Part shown: piece by piece, positions 19,559 to 28,982 of the stretch
Layout of the letters: each line of letters starts with the position of its first letter
Numbering within the stretch: the stretch's first letter is position 1
NCBI RefSeq assembly: GCF_000422425.1
Contig: NZ_AULT01000008.1
Coordinates: forward strand, 62,001 to 126,000
Length of the DNA stretch: 64,000 nucleotides
DNA from: Oceanospirillum beijerinckii DSM 7166
GTDB lineage: Bacteria > Pseudomonadota > Gammaproteobacteria > Pseudomonadales > Halomonadaceae
Direction of reading: 5' to 3'
Notes under the pieces: model-generated
What the model was told of the DNA's origin: nothing
The model's database searches: none
Seen by the model: the letters and a program-made list of their open reading frames with translations, nothing else
Made by a program: the position numbers and the translations under genes

Positions 19559-19600
19559 ACGTGTAATATCTGATTCGTTATCGATTCAGTGTTTGATCCC

Positions 19601-19641
19601 AGCACAGCCCCGGACGATTTGTTCCGGGGCTGTGCTTTTTA
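19601..19641 (+). terminator. dsbC terminator
   Basis: AGCACAGCCCCGG and CCGGGGCTGTGCT form a perfect 13-bp stem with a ten-base loop and a T-run, 42 bases after dsbC. Confidence 0.92.
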
Positions 19642-19840
19642 GCCCGATAAAAAACCAGCCTGGCGCAGGAATGCACAAAAAAAATCTGTTTTTTGTCCCT
19701 GTCTTCAGCAGTTGCTTTAGGTTGGTTTTTATCTGGACCAAAACAGGCTAATATGAACGGCCTTAAAAATCCTAGTCAGCACAGGAAAACACTGTGTTCT
19801 AGGTGAAATGACTACAGGAAATATGCAAGAGGGTAATGAG

Positions 19841-21145
19841 TTGAAACCGGTAAAAGTGGGTGTATGTGGATTAGGTACCGTCGGTAGCGGTACTGTAAAT
19901 GTATTGCGTCGTAACGCAGAAGAGATTGCCCGTCGTACTGGTCGCCCAATTATTGTAGAGCAAATTGGTGCCCGTCGTGACAATCCAGCTTGTGATACTA
20001 CAGGTATTACCATTACCCGCGATATTTTCGATGTGGCTAATAATCCTGAAATCGATGTCGTGGTTGAGTTGATTGGTGGTTACGATGTAGCCCGTGAGTT
20101 GGTACTGAAAGCGATTGAAAACGGCAAACACGTGGTTACCGCTAATAAAGCGCTGATCGCGGTACATGGTAATGAGATCTTTGCAGCGGCGCGTGAAAAA
20201 GGTGTTGTTGTAGCCTATGAAGCCGCGGTTGCCGGCGGTATCCCTGTGATCAAGGGGATTCGTGAAGGTCTGACAGCGAACAAGATCAACTGGCTGGCCG
20301 GTATCATCAATGGTACAGGCAACTACATCATGACGCAGATGCGTGATTACGGTCGTGACTTTGCGGATGTACTGAAAGAAGCTCAGGAGCTGGGTTACGC
20401 AGAAGCGGATCCAACCTTCGATGTGGAAGGTATTGATGCAGCGCACAAGCTGACCATTCTGAGCTCTGTGGCGTTTGGTATTCCATTGCAGTTTGATAAA
20501 GCCTATACCGAAGGCATTGGCAAGATTACACCACTGGATATTGAACAGGCCGATGAGCTGGGTTACATCATTAAGCATCTGGGTATATCCCGTCGCACCG
20601 ACAAAGGTGTTGAGCTGCGCGTACACCCAACGTTGATTCCTAAGGATCGTCTGATCGCCAACGTACACGGCGTACTGAACGCGGTCATGGTTCAGGGTGA
20701 TGCGGTAGGCCCAACCATGTACTACGGTCCGGGTGCCGGTGCAGAGCCGACGGCTTCTTCTGTGATTGCGGATATCGTTGACGTTGCGCGTACCATGAAT
20801 ACTGAATATGGCGAGCGTGTTCCACCACTGGCCTTTACAGAAGAGTCTCTGGATTCCGATTCCGATATTCTGCCGATGGATGAAGTGGAAACGGCTTACT
20901 ACCTGCGTCTGCATGCGGTGGACCGTCCCGGTGTGTTGGCTCGTGTCGCGAGTATTCTGAGCGATAAAGGCATCAGCATCGAAGCGATTATCCAGAAAGA
21001 GGATAAAGAGAGCGAAATGGTGCCTATTATCCTGCTGACACATAATACGCAGGAAAAACTGATGAATGAGGCTATTCGTGAAATCGAGTCTCTGGTAGAT
21101 ATCTGCAGTGAAGTTATACGTATCCGTGTAGAAAGCCTGGACTAA
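19841..21145 (+). CDS. hom: Homoserine dehydrogenase
   Basis: Reduces aspartate semialdehyde to homoserine with NAD(P)H, the branch point to threonine and methionine. I choose TTG 19841 as start: it gives MKPVKVGVCGLGTVGSG, the usual N-terminus, and AGAGGG lies 8 bases upstream. An ATG at 19808 would add 11 residues. The 434-residue protein has the NAD-binding Rossmann motif GLGTVGSG, the catalytic segment (GIINGTGNYI, EADPTFDVEG) and a C-terminal ACT domain (RPGVLARVASILSDKGISIE) for threonine feedback. It precedes thrC. Confidence 0.95.
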   Translation: MKPVKVGVCGLGTVGSGTVNVLRRNAEEIARRTGRPIIVEQIGARRDNPACDTTGITITRDIFDVANNPEIDVVVELIGGYDVARELVLKAIENGKHVVTANKALIAVHGNEIFAAAREKGVVVAYEAAVAGGIPVIKGIREGLTANKINWLAGIINGTGNYIMTQMRDYGRDFADVLKEAQELGYAEADPTFDVEGIDAAHKLTILSSVAFGIPLQFDKAYTEGIGKITPLDIEQADELGYIIKHLGISRRTDKGVELRVHPTLIPKDRLIANVHGVLNAVMVQGDAVGPTMYYGPGAGAEPTASSVIADIVDVARTMNTEYGERVPPLAFTEESLDSDSDILPMDEVETAYYLRLHAVDRPGVLARVASILSDKGISIEAIIQKEDKESEMVPIILLTHNTQEKLMNEAIREIESLVDICSEVIRIRVESLD

Positions 21146-21209
21146 GTTTTACTGAGCCGTATGCAGGGACACCGAGGTGATTAATCAGGTGTTTCCTGCT
21201 ATAGATCCA

Positions 21210-21253
21210 GTCTGATAGTGCTGGCTCATACCGAGTAAATAGCACTGTCAGAC
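21210..21253 (+). promoter_or_regulatory. Strong hairpin in the hom-thrC gap
   Basis: GTCTGATAGTGCT and AGCACTGTCAGAC form a 13-bp stem with a single T-G wobble and an 18-base loop. No T-run follows, so it is not a simple terminator. It may be an RNA processing or attenuation structure ahead of thrC. Confidence 0.5.
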
Positions 21254-21387
21254 ATCCCGCTTTGATTGGGTGGTTTGCAAGACCGGTAATAGAACCGGCT
21301 CTCCTTTAGAGCGCTTCTTTTAGGGAGATCGCTTCTTTTAGGATGATATATGCAGCGCCTGATCCCAGATAATAGACGAGAAGAATC

Positions 21388-22779
21388 GTGCGTTATATCA
21401 GTACCCGCGGCCAAGCGCCCGCTCTGAATTTCGAAGATGTTGTACTTACCGGCCTGGCCAGTGACGGTGGCCTGTATGTACCTGAAACTATCCCTCAGTT
21501 TTCTGCTGAAGAGATCGCCTCCTGGGCGGGCCTGCCTTACACCGAGATCGCCTTTAAGGTGATGCACGCCTTTATCGGTGATGAGATTCCGGCAGATACG
21601 CTGAAAGCGATGATTGAAGATACCTACGGTACCTTCAAACATGATGCGGTAACTCCGCTGAAGCAGCTGGATAGCAACCACTACCTGCTGGAGCTGTTCC
21701 ATGGTCCTACACTGGCGTTTAAAGATGTGGCGCTGCAGATGCTGGGTCGTCTGCTGGATCACTTCCTGGGCAAGCGTAATGAACATGCGGTAATTATGGG
21801 TGCAACCTCTGGTGATACCGGTTCTGCTGCGATTGAAGGTTGTAAGCCGTGTGAGCATGTGGATATCTTTATCCTGCATCCACACAACCGTGTATCTGAA
21901 GTACAGCGTCGTCAGATGACTACGGTACTGGCGGATAACGTATTTAACATCGCGGTTGAAGGTAACTTCGACGATTGTCAGGCGATTGTTAAAGCCAGCT
22001 TTAACAACCAGGGCTTCCTGGGTGGTAATACCCGTCTGGTGGCAGTGAACTCGATCAACTGGGCGCGTATTATGGCTCAGATCGTGTACTACTTTGTTTC
22101 TGCTGTGGCTGTAGGTGCACCACACCGCAAGGTATCTTTCAGCGTACCGTCTGCCAACTTCGGTGATATCTTTGCCGGTTATATGGCGTACAAGATGGGC
22201 TTGCCGGTGAACCAGTTTGTTGTTGCCACTAACGCCAACGATATCCTGCACCGCGTCATCAGCAAAAACGATTTCAGCAAGCAGCCGCTGTTGCACACGT
22301 TGTCGCCAAGTATGGATATTGTCGTATCCAGTAACTTCGAACGTCTGCTGTTTGATCTGTATGACAATGACGGTGCTGCGGTTGAAGATCTGCTGAACCG
22401 CTTTAACAATGAGCCGGTGCAGCTGGATCAGGCCCGTTGGGATAAAGCCCGTGAGCTGTTCGACAGCCTGAGTGTGGACGACGACACCACCATCGACGTG
22501 ATCAAAGAAGCCTTTGAGCGTACCGGTGAGCTGCTGGATCCTCATACTGCAACGGGTTATCGTGCAGCAGAAGCCTGTAACCGTGACAAGTCTGTGCCTA
22601 TGATCACGCTATCGACCGCACACCCTGCGAAGTTCGAAGATGCGATTGTCAAAGCGGGCTTTAAAGGCGCACCTCTGCCACCACATATGGCCGATCTGCT
22701 GGAGCGTGAAGAGCGTTACAGTGTACTGCCTGCGGACGCTGATGCGATTCAGCAGTTTGTGGTGCAGAACAAGCGCTGA
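21388..22779 (+). CDS. thrC: Threonine synthase
   Basis: Converts O-phosphohomoserine to threonine with pyridoxal phosphate. The GTG start at 21388 gives MRYISTRGQAPALNFEDV, the standard N-terminus. The PLP lysine is in GPTLAFKDVALQ (about residue 111) and the phosphate-binding loop is GATSGDTGSAAIEG. The 463-residue length fits the gammaproteobacterial type. It lies 242 bases after hom, and the spacer contains a strong hairpin. Confidence 0.96.
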   Translation: MRYISTRGQAPALNFEDVVLTGLASDGGLYVPETIPQFSAEEIASWAGLPYTEIAFKVMHAFIGDEIPADTLKAMIEDTYGTFKHDAVTPLKQLDSNHYLLELFHGPTLAFKDVALQMLGRLLDHFLGKRNEHAVIMGATSGDTGSAAIEGCKPCEHVDIFILHPHNRVSEVQRRQMTTVLADNVFNIAVEGNFDDCQAIVKASFNNQGFLGGNTRLVAVNSINWARIMAQIVYYFVSAVAVGAPHRKVSFSVPSANFGDIFAGYMAYKMGLPVNQFVVATNANDILHRVISKNDFSKQPLLHTLSPSMDIVVSSNFERLLFDLYDNDGAAVEDLLNRFNNEPVQLDQARWDKARELFDSLSVDDDTTIDVIKEAFERTGELLDPHTATGYRAAEACNRDKSVPMITLSTAHPAKFEDAIVKAGFKGAPLPPHMADLLEREERYSVLPADADAIQQFVVQNKR

Positions 22780-22787
22780 TTAAATTC

Positions 22788-22808
22788 CAGGGGCGTCATC
22801 CCCCTGGT
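22788..22808 (+). other. Short hairpin after thrC
   Basis: CCAGGGG and CCCCTGG form a 7-bp stem just after the thrC stop, directly ahead of the stronger terminator. Confidence 0.45.
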
Positions 22809-22818
22809 CTCGTTGTAC

Positions 22819-22849
22819 AATAGGGAGCTTTTAGGCTCCCTATTTTTTT
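22819..22849 (+). terminator. thrC terminator
   Basis: AATAGGGAGC and GCTCCCTATT form a 10-bp stem, followed by a T-run. Confidence 0.9.
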
Positions 22850-22904
22850 ACCTGATCATTCAGTTTCAGGCCCATTCGCAGATAAGCAGACTAAAAGGAA
22901 GGAT

Positions 22905-24749
22905 ATGGCGTCGCGCAGTAAGTTACTTCATTGGTTAGGCAGTTTCTATTTCTGGAATCTGTTTCTGGTTATGCTGGTTATGGTGCGGTTTATCCGTTAC
23001 ATCGACCTGCCGGAAACCATCGTGGGCTGGGGGTATCTGCTGACGACCTGGGTGGGGCATAGCGCGTTTCTGACTTTCCTGCCTTTTCCGATACTGCTGG
23101 CGTTAATTGTTTTTGCTTCAGCTCGTTTGTTGATTGCCAGTTCGGTGGCCGTATCCGTGCTGGGAATCTCTGTGCTATTGCTGGATAGTTTTGTTTTTGG
23201 TCAGTACCGTTTTCATATCAATCAGATGGTGATCAGTCTGTTATTGAATGATACCGATGGTCAGATTTTTGAGTTTTCACTGTCCTCCTGGCTGATGCTG
23301 GCAGGCGGAATACTTGCTGTGTGTACATTGCAAACCTCGGTTGCTATTAAGCTTTGGCAGCGTGGCAAGCGACGCGAGAAGAAACGAGCGTTAAAGCCCT
23401 TTGCATTGGGGCTGCTGGCTTGCCTGACTACCAGTCACTTGGTTCATGCCTGGGCCGATGCGGTTTACCAGTTTGATGTGACCCGGCAAGCACGTTTCTA
23501 TCCACTAAGCATTCCAATGACGGCACGTTCCCGATTGGAGCAGTGGGGGATCAGTAATCCCGAAGCAGCTGAACAGGCGCGCATGCTGAAAACAACGGAA
23601 GGCTCGCTTAACTATGGTCAATCTGCTTTGCAGTGCAGTCACCCTACCTCTGCTATGAATGTACTGATGGTGGTGGTTGACTCCTGGCGTGAAGATACCT
23701 CCTATGCGCCTTTTTCCCCGAATATTGCGGCCTTTTCTGATCAGTATGGTGTACGTTTTGCTGATCACTACAGCGGCGGTAATGGTACGCGTACAGGTAT
23801 TTTCAGCCTAATGTATGGTTTGCCAGGTACCTACTGGAACGCTATGAAATCAACGGCCACCCCTGCCGTTATGATCAAAACCCTGCAGCAGCAAGGGTTT
23901 GGGCTGGGTATTTTTGCCAACGCTACCCTGGTTAATCCGGCATTTGATAAAACGGTGTTTGCTTCTGTTAGCAATCTGCGTCTGAAGACAGAAGGGGGCT
24001 CATCACCACTTCGGGATATTCAATTAACGGATGATTGGCTGAACTGGTTGGATAAGCATCAAAGTGAGCCGTCATCCAGGCCATTCTTTGGTTTTCTGTT
24101 TTATGATGCACCCCATGCCTATAGCTATCCAAAAGGTTACCCAGAGCATTTCACTCCGGTATGGGAAGAGGTTAACTATCTGCTATTGAACAACGAATTC
24201 AATCCTGAGCCTTATTTTAATCGTTATAAAAACGCCGTGCACTTTACTGATGCTCAGATTGGTCGGGTGCTGGATGATCTTAAGTCCCGGGGCTTGCTGG
24301 ACAATACCCTGATTGTGATTACCGCTGATCATGGGCAGGAATTTAATGATAGCGGTATGAATTATTGGGGACATGGCAGTAACTTTACTGATGTTCAGGT
24401 TAAAGTGCCCATGATTATAGTTGACCCAAGACGTAAAGCGGCAGTGGAGACTAAAACAACCAGCCACCTTGATGTGCCTGCTACTATTCTGGAAAGCGCA
24501 TTAGGCTGTCAGGATGATAGTCTGAGCTATAGCAGTGGTCAGAATATGTTTCAGCGTGAGAGTCGTCAGTGGCTGATTGCGGGTGCGGATAACAATCATG
24601 CGGTCATTGAACCAGAGCGCATTACTGTCACTTATCATAGCGGTCGCTATGAAGTATTGAATAAAGAGTATGAGCTATTGGATCAGCAGACATTGGATTT
24701 ATCAACGATGAAGGAAGTTATGGATGAGATGGGGCGGTTCTATAAATGA
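22905..24749 (+). CDS. LapC/PbgA (YejM)-like inner membrane sulfatase-fold protein
   Basis: A 614-residue DUF3413 plus sulfatase-fold protein. In E. coli the homologue (YejM/PbgA/LapC) senses lipopolysaccharide in the inner membrane and protects LpxC from FtsH through LapB. Five hydrophobic helices occupy about residues 15-190. A periplasmic alkaline-phosphatase-like domain follows, with VVDSWREDTSYAPFSPN, GNGTRTGIFSLMYG and VITADHGQEFND. The nucleophile position of true sulfatases is not obviously kept, as in YejM. It overlaps recJ by four bases, so the two are co-translated. Confidence 0.88.
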   Translation: MASRSKLLHWLGSFYFWNLFLVMLVMVRFIRYIDLPETIVGWGYLLTTWVGHSAFLTFLPFPILLALIVFASARLLIASSVAVSVLGISVLLLDSFVFGQYRFHINQMVISLLLNDTDGQIFEFSLSSWLMLAGGILAVCTLQTSVAIKLWQRGKRREKKRALKPFALGLLACLTTSHLVHAWADAVYQFDVTRQARFYPLSIPMTARSRLEQWGISNPEAAEQARMLKTTEGSLNYGQSALQCSHPTSAMNVLMVVVDSWREDTSYAPFSPNIAAFSDQYGVRFADHYSGGNGTRTGIFSLMYGLPGTYWNAMKSTATPAVMIKTLQQQGFGLGIFANATLVNPAFDKTVFASVSNLRLKTEGGSSPLRDIQLTDDWLNWLDKHQSEPSSRPFFGFLFYDAPHAYSYPKGYPEHFTPVWEEVNYLLLNNEFNPEPYFNRYKNAVHFTDAQIGRVLDDLKSRGLLDNTLIVITADHGQEFNDSGMNYWGHGSNFTDVQVKVPMIIVDPRRKAAVETKTTSHLDVPATILESALGCQDDSLSYSSGQNMFQRESRQWLIAGADNNHAVIEPERITVTYHSGRYEVLNKEYELLDQQTLDLSTMKEVMDEMGRFYK

Positions 24750-26524
24750 TGGCACCCGAAATTCGTCTGCGTCCACTGAACAATCAGGTCCTGCTTCAGG
24801 CTCAAGCATTAGGTTTATCGCCTTTATTGGCAAAGGTGCTCGCGGGGCGGTTAAGTGAGGGTGTACGTAACCTTGAGAGTATTGTTCAGCCAGCGTTGCA
24901 GTATATCGAGCGACCAGAGAAACTAAAAGATGCGGGTAAAGCCGCGGGGCGTATCGCTCAGGCGGTGATGCTGGGGCAAACCATCGGAGTGCTGACCGAC
25001 TATGATGTCGACGGTATCACCTCCCATGCAGTGATGTATCGTGCGTTAACCGAACTCTTTCATCATCCTGCAGATAAAATCCAAAGTTTAATCGGTCATC
25101 GCCTGCAGGATGGTTACGGTGTCAGCGCAGGCTTAGTCGCGCGTATTCTTCAACTACCTGTGTTGCCCGATGTGATTATCACCGCAGACTGTGGCTCCAG
25201 TGATGAAGCCCGTATTGTGCTGCTTCAGCAAGCGGGTATTGATGTCATCGTCACCGATCACCATGCCTTGCCGGTCGAGGGGCCTCCGGAGTCGGCTTTC
25301 GCCATGGTCAATCCTACTCAGAGTGATTGCGGTTACCCTGATGCCACAATCGCTGGCTGTATGGTGGCCTGGCTAGTGATGTCTGCGGTACGTATGGAAT
25401 TAGTCGCCCAGGGATATTTGTCGGAAAAAAGCTCCAAACTAGGCTTTTTGCTCTCTTATGTGGCTCTGGGTACGGTAGCCGACTGTGTCTCTTTGGGGGA
25501 TAGCGCCATTAATCGTGCTGTGGTGAAAAATGGCCTGGACTTGATTAATCGGTTTGATCAACCCTGCTGGAGAGCTGTACGGAAATTGCTGAAAAAAGAG
25601 GACCAGCTGTTTTCGGCAGATGTGCTGGGGTATCAGCTGGGGCCGCGCATCAATGCCCGTGGCCGTTTGGATGATCCTTATGCCGCTTTGCACTTTATTT
25701 TGGCGCCTTCTGATCATCAGGCGGAGCAGTATTTATCGATACTCGATCAGGATAATGAAGATCGAAAAGCGATTGAACAAGAGATGACTCTGTCGGCCAA
25801 CCAACTGGCGCAACAGCAGGTTATACAAGGGCTCGAGGCGCTCAGTATCTATCTGCCGGAAGGTCATCCTGGCGTGCAGGGTATAGTGGCTTCACGAGTG
25901 ACTCAGAAAACAGGAAAGCCTTCAGTTGTATTGTGTCCTGCTGTGAATCCTGAGCATATGACAGGTTCAGCGCGAAGTATAGATCAGGTCCATATTCGAG
26001 ATGCTTTGCAATGGGTGCATGACAATAATCCGGATATTATCGTGAAGTTTGGCGGGCATAAGGGGGCAGCTGGGTTAACCATTCAGCGAGCGTCGTATTT
26101 AGCTTTTGTGCAAGCTTTTGATCAGGCTGTAAAACAACAAATTGGCTTGGAAAATTTACAGCCGGTGATCTGGGTTGACGGTGAATTGGAACCAGAACAG
26201 ATCAGTGAACAAACCTGGCACGAGTTACAAGCATTACAACCCTACGGTCGTGAATTTGATAGCGCTTATTTTGAAGGTCACTTTCTGGTTGAGCAGCTCA
26301 AAGTGATTGGTGCAGATCAAACTCATCTTCAGCTTTTGCTCAGTGACTGGCAGCAAACGTATAGCTATCGTGCTATCTGGTTTAAGGCATTAGCTGCTGG
26401 TCAAACACTTAACTTCAGCGAAGGTGATTATATTCACTGTGTATATCAGCTCAATCTGAATCACTTTCGTGGTCGTAGCCAGATTCAACTGATGGTCGAG
26501 TGGGCAGGAAAGAGCCACAAGTGA
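24746..26524 (+). CDS. recJ: Single-stranded-DNA-specific 5'-3' exonuclease RecJ
   Basis: RecJ degrades single-stranded DNA 5' to 3' in recombination and mismatch repair. The 592-residue protein has the DHH-family motifs TDYDVDGITSHAV, ITADCGSSDE and VTDHHALP, then LGPRINARGRLDD, and the DHHA1 motif KFGGHKGAAGLTI. The C-terminal OB-fold follows. Length is close to the E. coli protein (577). The first ATG overlaps the end of the upstream gene; a second ATG lies immediately after it. Confidence 0.96.
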   Translation: MMAPEIRLRPLNNQVLLQAQALGLSPLLAKVLAGRLSEGVRNLESIVQPALQYIERPEKLKDAGKAAGRIAQAVMLGQTIGVLTDYDVDGITSHAVMYRALTELFHHPADKIQSLIGHRLQDGYGVSAGLVARILQLPVLPDVIITADCGSSDEARIVLLQQAGIDVIVTDHHALPVEGPPESAFAMVNPTQSDCGYPDATIAGCMVAWLVMSAVRMELVAQGYLSEKSSKLGFLLSYVALGTVADCVSLGDSAINRAVVKNGLDLINRFDQPCWRAVRKLLKKEDQLFSADVLGYQLGPRINARGRLDDPYAALHFILAPSDHQAEQYLSILDQDNEDRKAIEQEMTLSANQLAQQQVIQGLEALSIYLPEGHPGVQGIVASRVTQKTGKPSVVLCPAVNPEHMTGSARSIDQVHIRDALQWVHDNNPDIIVKFGGHKGAAGLTIQRASYLAFVQAFDQAVKQQIGLENLQPVIWVDGELEPEQISEQTWHELQALQPYGREFDSAYFEGHFLVEQLKVIGADQTHLQLLLSDWQQTYSYRAIWFKALAAGQTLNFSEGDYIHCVYQLNLNHFRGRSQIQLMVEWAGKSHK

Positions 26525-26871
26525 CAACAGGCTGTACACCAAGCCTCTGGCATCCCTGTTTATGCAAATATTTATTTTAGTAGAATCTTTTCTCTACTGT
26601 AACTAAATGTTAAAAAAAGAGGGGATGTCATCAACCTGTAAGCAAATAAATCTAGGGTTCCAAGCTGACTTGATACTTAACTCAAATCAAAAGTCAGCAG
26701 AATGATGTAAAAAAGGGCTTATTTGACTATTGCCATGCGCGCGCAGGATGTTTAAAGTAGCCCCTGCGATTGAAACAATAAAGGTTTAAGGTTGGCTGGT
26801 TGTGCTGGCCGGCTAACCAAAATTTTCTGCAGTATTTGCAGAGCGATTGAGTAGAGAAAGGAAATTAACAA
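26525..26871 (+). other. 347-base leader region upstream of the porin gene
   Basis: An AT-rich stretch that should carry the porin promoter and 5' UTR. The only clear structure is a hairpin at 26664-26698. I cannot assign a promoter with confidence and see no small gene. Confidence 0.55.
26664..26698 (+). promoter_or_regulatory. Inverted repeat upstream of the porin gene
   Basis: GCTGACTT at 26664-26671 and AAGTCAGC at 26691-26698 are exact inverted repeats; an inner TTGAT/ATCAA pair extends the stem across a two-base bulge. It may be an operator or an RNA hairpin about 175 bases before the porin start. Confidence 0.45.
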
Positions 26872-27783
26872 ATGAAAAAGACTCTGATTGCTACCGCTAT
26901 CGCTGGTGCTATGAGCTTCACAGCTGTTGCTCAAGCAGCAGAAGTAAACTACGACCTGTACGGTTCCCTGCGTGTTGTTGCTGAAAATCCTGATGAAGGT
27001 GACCTGAATATTGGCGATAACTCCTCCCGTGTTGGTATTAAAGCTTCTACAGAGCTGAATGGTGGCATCACTGGTATCGCTCGTTTAGAATTTAAAGCCA
27101 AAACTGATTCTGGTGACGTTGGTGATGGCCGTCTGGCTTACATCGGTGCAACTGGTGGTTTCGGTACTGTAACTGCGGGTCGTCAGTGGACTCCTCAGTA
27201 CCTGTGGACTTCTGGTAAAGTAGATATTCTGGATGTAGGCTCTAACCCAACTCACTCCTATGATTGGGCTGGCCGTCAAGGTAACACTCTGGCGTACATC
27301 ACTCCAGATATGGGTGGTTTCCAAGCTGCAGCAGTACTGGTAGCTCGTAATTCTGGCGTTGATACTGGTGACGACGCTGATGCATATAACCTGGCTGCTC
27401 ACTACTCAGCTGGTGGTTTCTCTGTAGCCGTTGCTTCCCTGATGTATCAAGGTTCTGTTGATGAGAACTACACCTCTGTAGCCGCTAGCTACACTATGGG
27501 TGATCTGTACGTTGCTGCTGAAGCAACTGACAACGGTATCGACGACGAAAACACGTTCGAAGTAGCAGGTTCTTACGCTATGGGTGATGTTAAACTGCTG
27601 GCTAACTTCGTAAGCTTCGAAGATGGTGAGCAAGTTGCTGTTGAAGCTCAGTACAAACTTGGTGCTCAGTCTCGTGTAGCCGCTACTATTGTAACAGCTG
27701 ATGATGATGCAGAAGCTGCGAAAGCTGCTGGTAAAACCGGTTCATCTGATTCTGTAGCTCTGAGCTGGCGTGTAGACTTCTAA
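26872..27783 (+). CDS. Outer membrane porin, Gram-negative trimeric type
   Basis: A 303-residue general porin of the OmpC/Gram-negative porin superfamily. A signal peptide (MKKTLIATAIAGAMSFTAVA, cleavage at AQA) is followed by VNYDLYGSLRV, the typical first strand, then repeated amphipathic beta strands with Gly-aromatic turns. It ends WRVDF, with the C-terminal phenylalanine used for outer-membrane insertion. The predicted mature protein is acidic, as is common in marine species. GAAAGGAAATTAAC gives a strong ribosome-binding site. Codon use is strongly biased, suggesting high expression. Confidence 0.93.
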   Translation: MKKTLIATAIAGAMSFTAVAQAAEVNYDLYGSLRVVAENPDEGDLNIGDNSSRVGIKASTELNGGITGIARLEFKAKTDSGDVGDGRLAYIGATGGFGTVTAGRQWTPQYLWTSGKVDILDVGSNPTHSYDWAGRQGNTLAYITPDMGGFQAAAVLVARNSGVDTGDDADAYNLAAHYSAGGFSVAVASLMYQGSVDENYTSVAASYTMGDLYVAAEATDNGIDDENTFEVAGSYAMGDVKLLANFVSFEDGEQVAVEAQYKLGAQSRVAATIVTADDDAEAAKAAGKTGSSDSVALSWRVDF

Positions 27784-27812
27784 TCATTGCTTGATTAGTC
27801 GTACTTACATCG

Positions 27813-27848
27813 AAACGCTGATCGGTTTTAAGATCAGCGTTTTTTTTC
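27813..27848 (+). terminator. Porin terminator
   Basis: AACGCTGATC and GATCAGCGTT form a 10-bp stem with a short loop, followed by an eight-base T-run. Confidence 0.92.
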
Positions 27849-28011
27849 GTATCCTATTTTAGTGCTTTATCCTCTGATTACCTGTGCTTGCAATGCTTAC
27901 CATTCAACCTGTATTGCTGGTACAACATTTCTTTCCGGTCTGATTCTTTCCCGTACGCCTAAAATCCAGTAACATGCCTCGCCTTGTGCTATTGCCTAAT
28001 GAGAGGTTGTT

Positions 28012-28833
28012 TTGGCTGCCCCCCGTGCAAAAATCACTACCGATAAAGTTTTTGATGGTTTGGCTGAGAAGTTCCGTCGTAATGTCTATGGCACCGCCAA
28101 AGGCTGGTTACGTCAGCAGATTTTGTATCAGGATCTGCAGCAGATTCCCTTTCTCAATCAGCAAATTGAGCCTAATAGCACAGCGAATGTGTTAGATGTG
28201 GGCGGTGGTCTGGGACAGATGTCTGATTGGCTGGCACAGCAGGGGCATCAGGTTTGTTTTACTGAACCCGCTGAAGATATGCGTGCCGAAGCTCAAGTCT
28301 TGTTTGATAATCAGCAACAACAGCACAACTATGCTTTTCCGGTGCAGGTATATGACTATAAATTGCAGCAGATCTCTGAGCAACTGGAGCCTGCGCAATT
28401 AGTAGTGTGCCACGCCGTACTGGAGTGGTTACATCAACCACAAGAGGCTTTACCCCATCTCGCGACTATGATGCAGTCAGACGGCTGGTTATCCCTGATG
28501 TTCTTTAATGAACACGGTTTGCGTTTTAGCAATATCGTAAAGGGTAACTACGATAAAGCATTAAGGGATACCCTTGATGGTACCGGGCAACGACTGCGCT
28601 TAACGCCAATCAGTCCGCAAGATCCAGAGACAGTGATTCAAGGGCTGCGAGATCAGGGGCTGGAGATTGTATCTGTCGCGGGTATTCGCATTTTTAATGA
28701 TTATCTGCGTGATAAAGACCCGTCAGAGGAAGACCTGTTAAAAGTTCAGGAGCTGGAATGGCGCTATTGTCATCAAGACCCTTACTGGCGTTTAGGGCGC
28801 TATATTCATGTGATAGCCCGTAAACCGGCGTGA
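28012..28833 (+). CDS. cmoM: tRNA 5-carboxymethoxyuridine methyltransferase CmoM
   Basis: CmoM methylates cmo5U34 of tRNA to the methyl ester mcmo5U, with SAM. The 273-residue protein starts at TTG 28012, with GAGAGG upstream, and shows the diagnostic KVFDGLAEKFRRNVYGTAKG and the SAM motif VLDVGGGLGQMSDWLA. Its neighbours cmoA and cmoB complete the same wobble-uridine pathway two genes downstream, which strongly supports CmoM over a generic methyltransferase. Confidence 0.92.
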   Translation: MAAPRAKITTDKVFDGLAEKFRRNVYGTAKGWLRQQILYQDLQQIPFLNQQIEPNSTANVLDVGGGLGQMSDWLAQQGHQVCFTEPAEDMRAEAQVLFDNQQQQHNYAFPVQVYDYKLQQISEQLEPAQLVVCHAVLEWLHQPQEALPHLATMMQSDGWLSLMFFNEHGLRFSNIVKGNYDKALRDTLDGTGQRLRLTPISPQDPETVIQGLRDQGLEIVSVAGIRIFNDYLRDKDPSEEDLLKVQELEWRYCHQDPYWRLGRYIHVIARKPA

Positions 28834-28982
28834 TATTTTTATTGTTTGAGCCCCTTGGTCGATCCGGTTCATCCGCTTAACGGTGATCAGTGCTCTTAAA
28901 GTGGATCTCTTAATCGGCCCCTTGTTGACTGAATCACTTTGGATTCAGCAGGTTAAATCTCAAGATAGTACGTGAGGATAAA

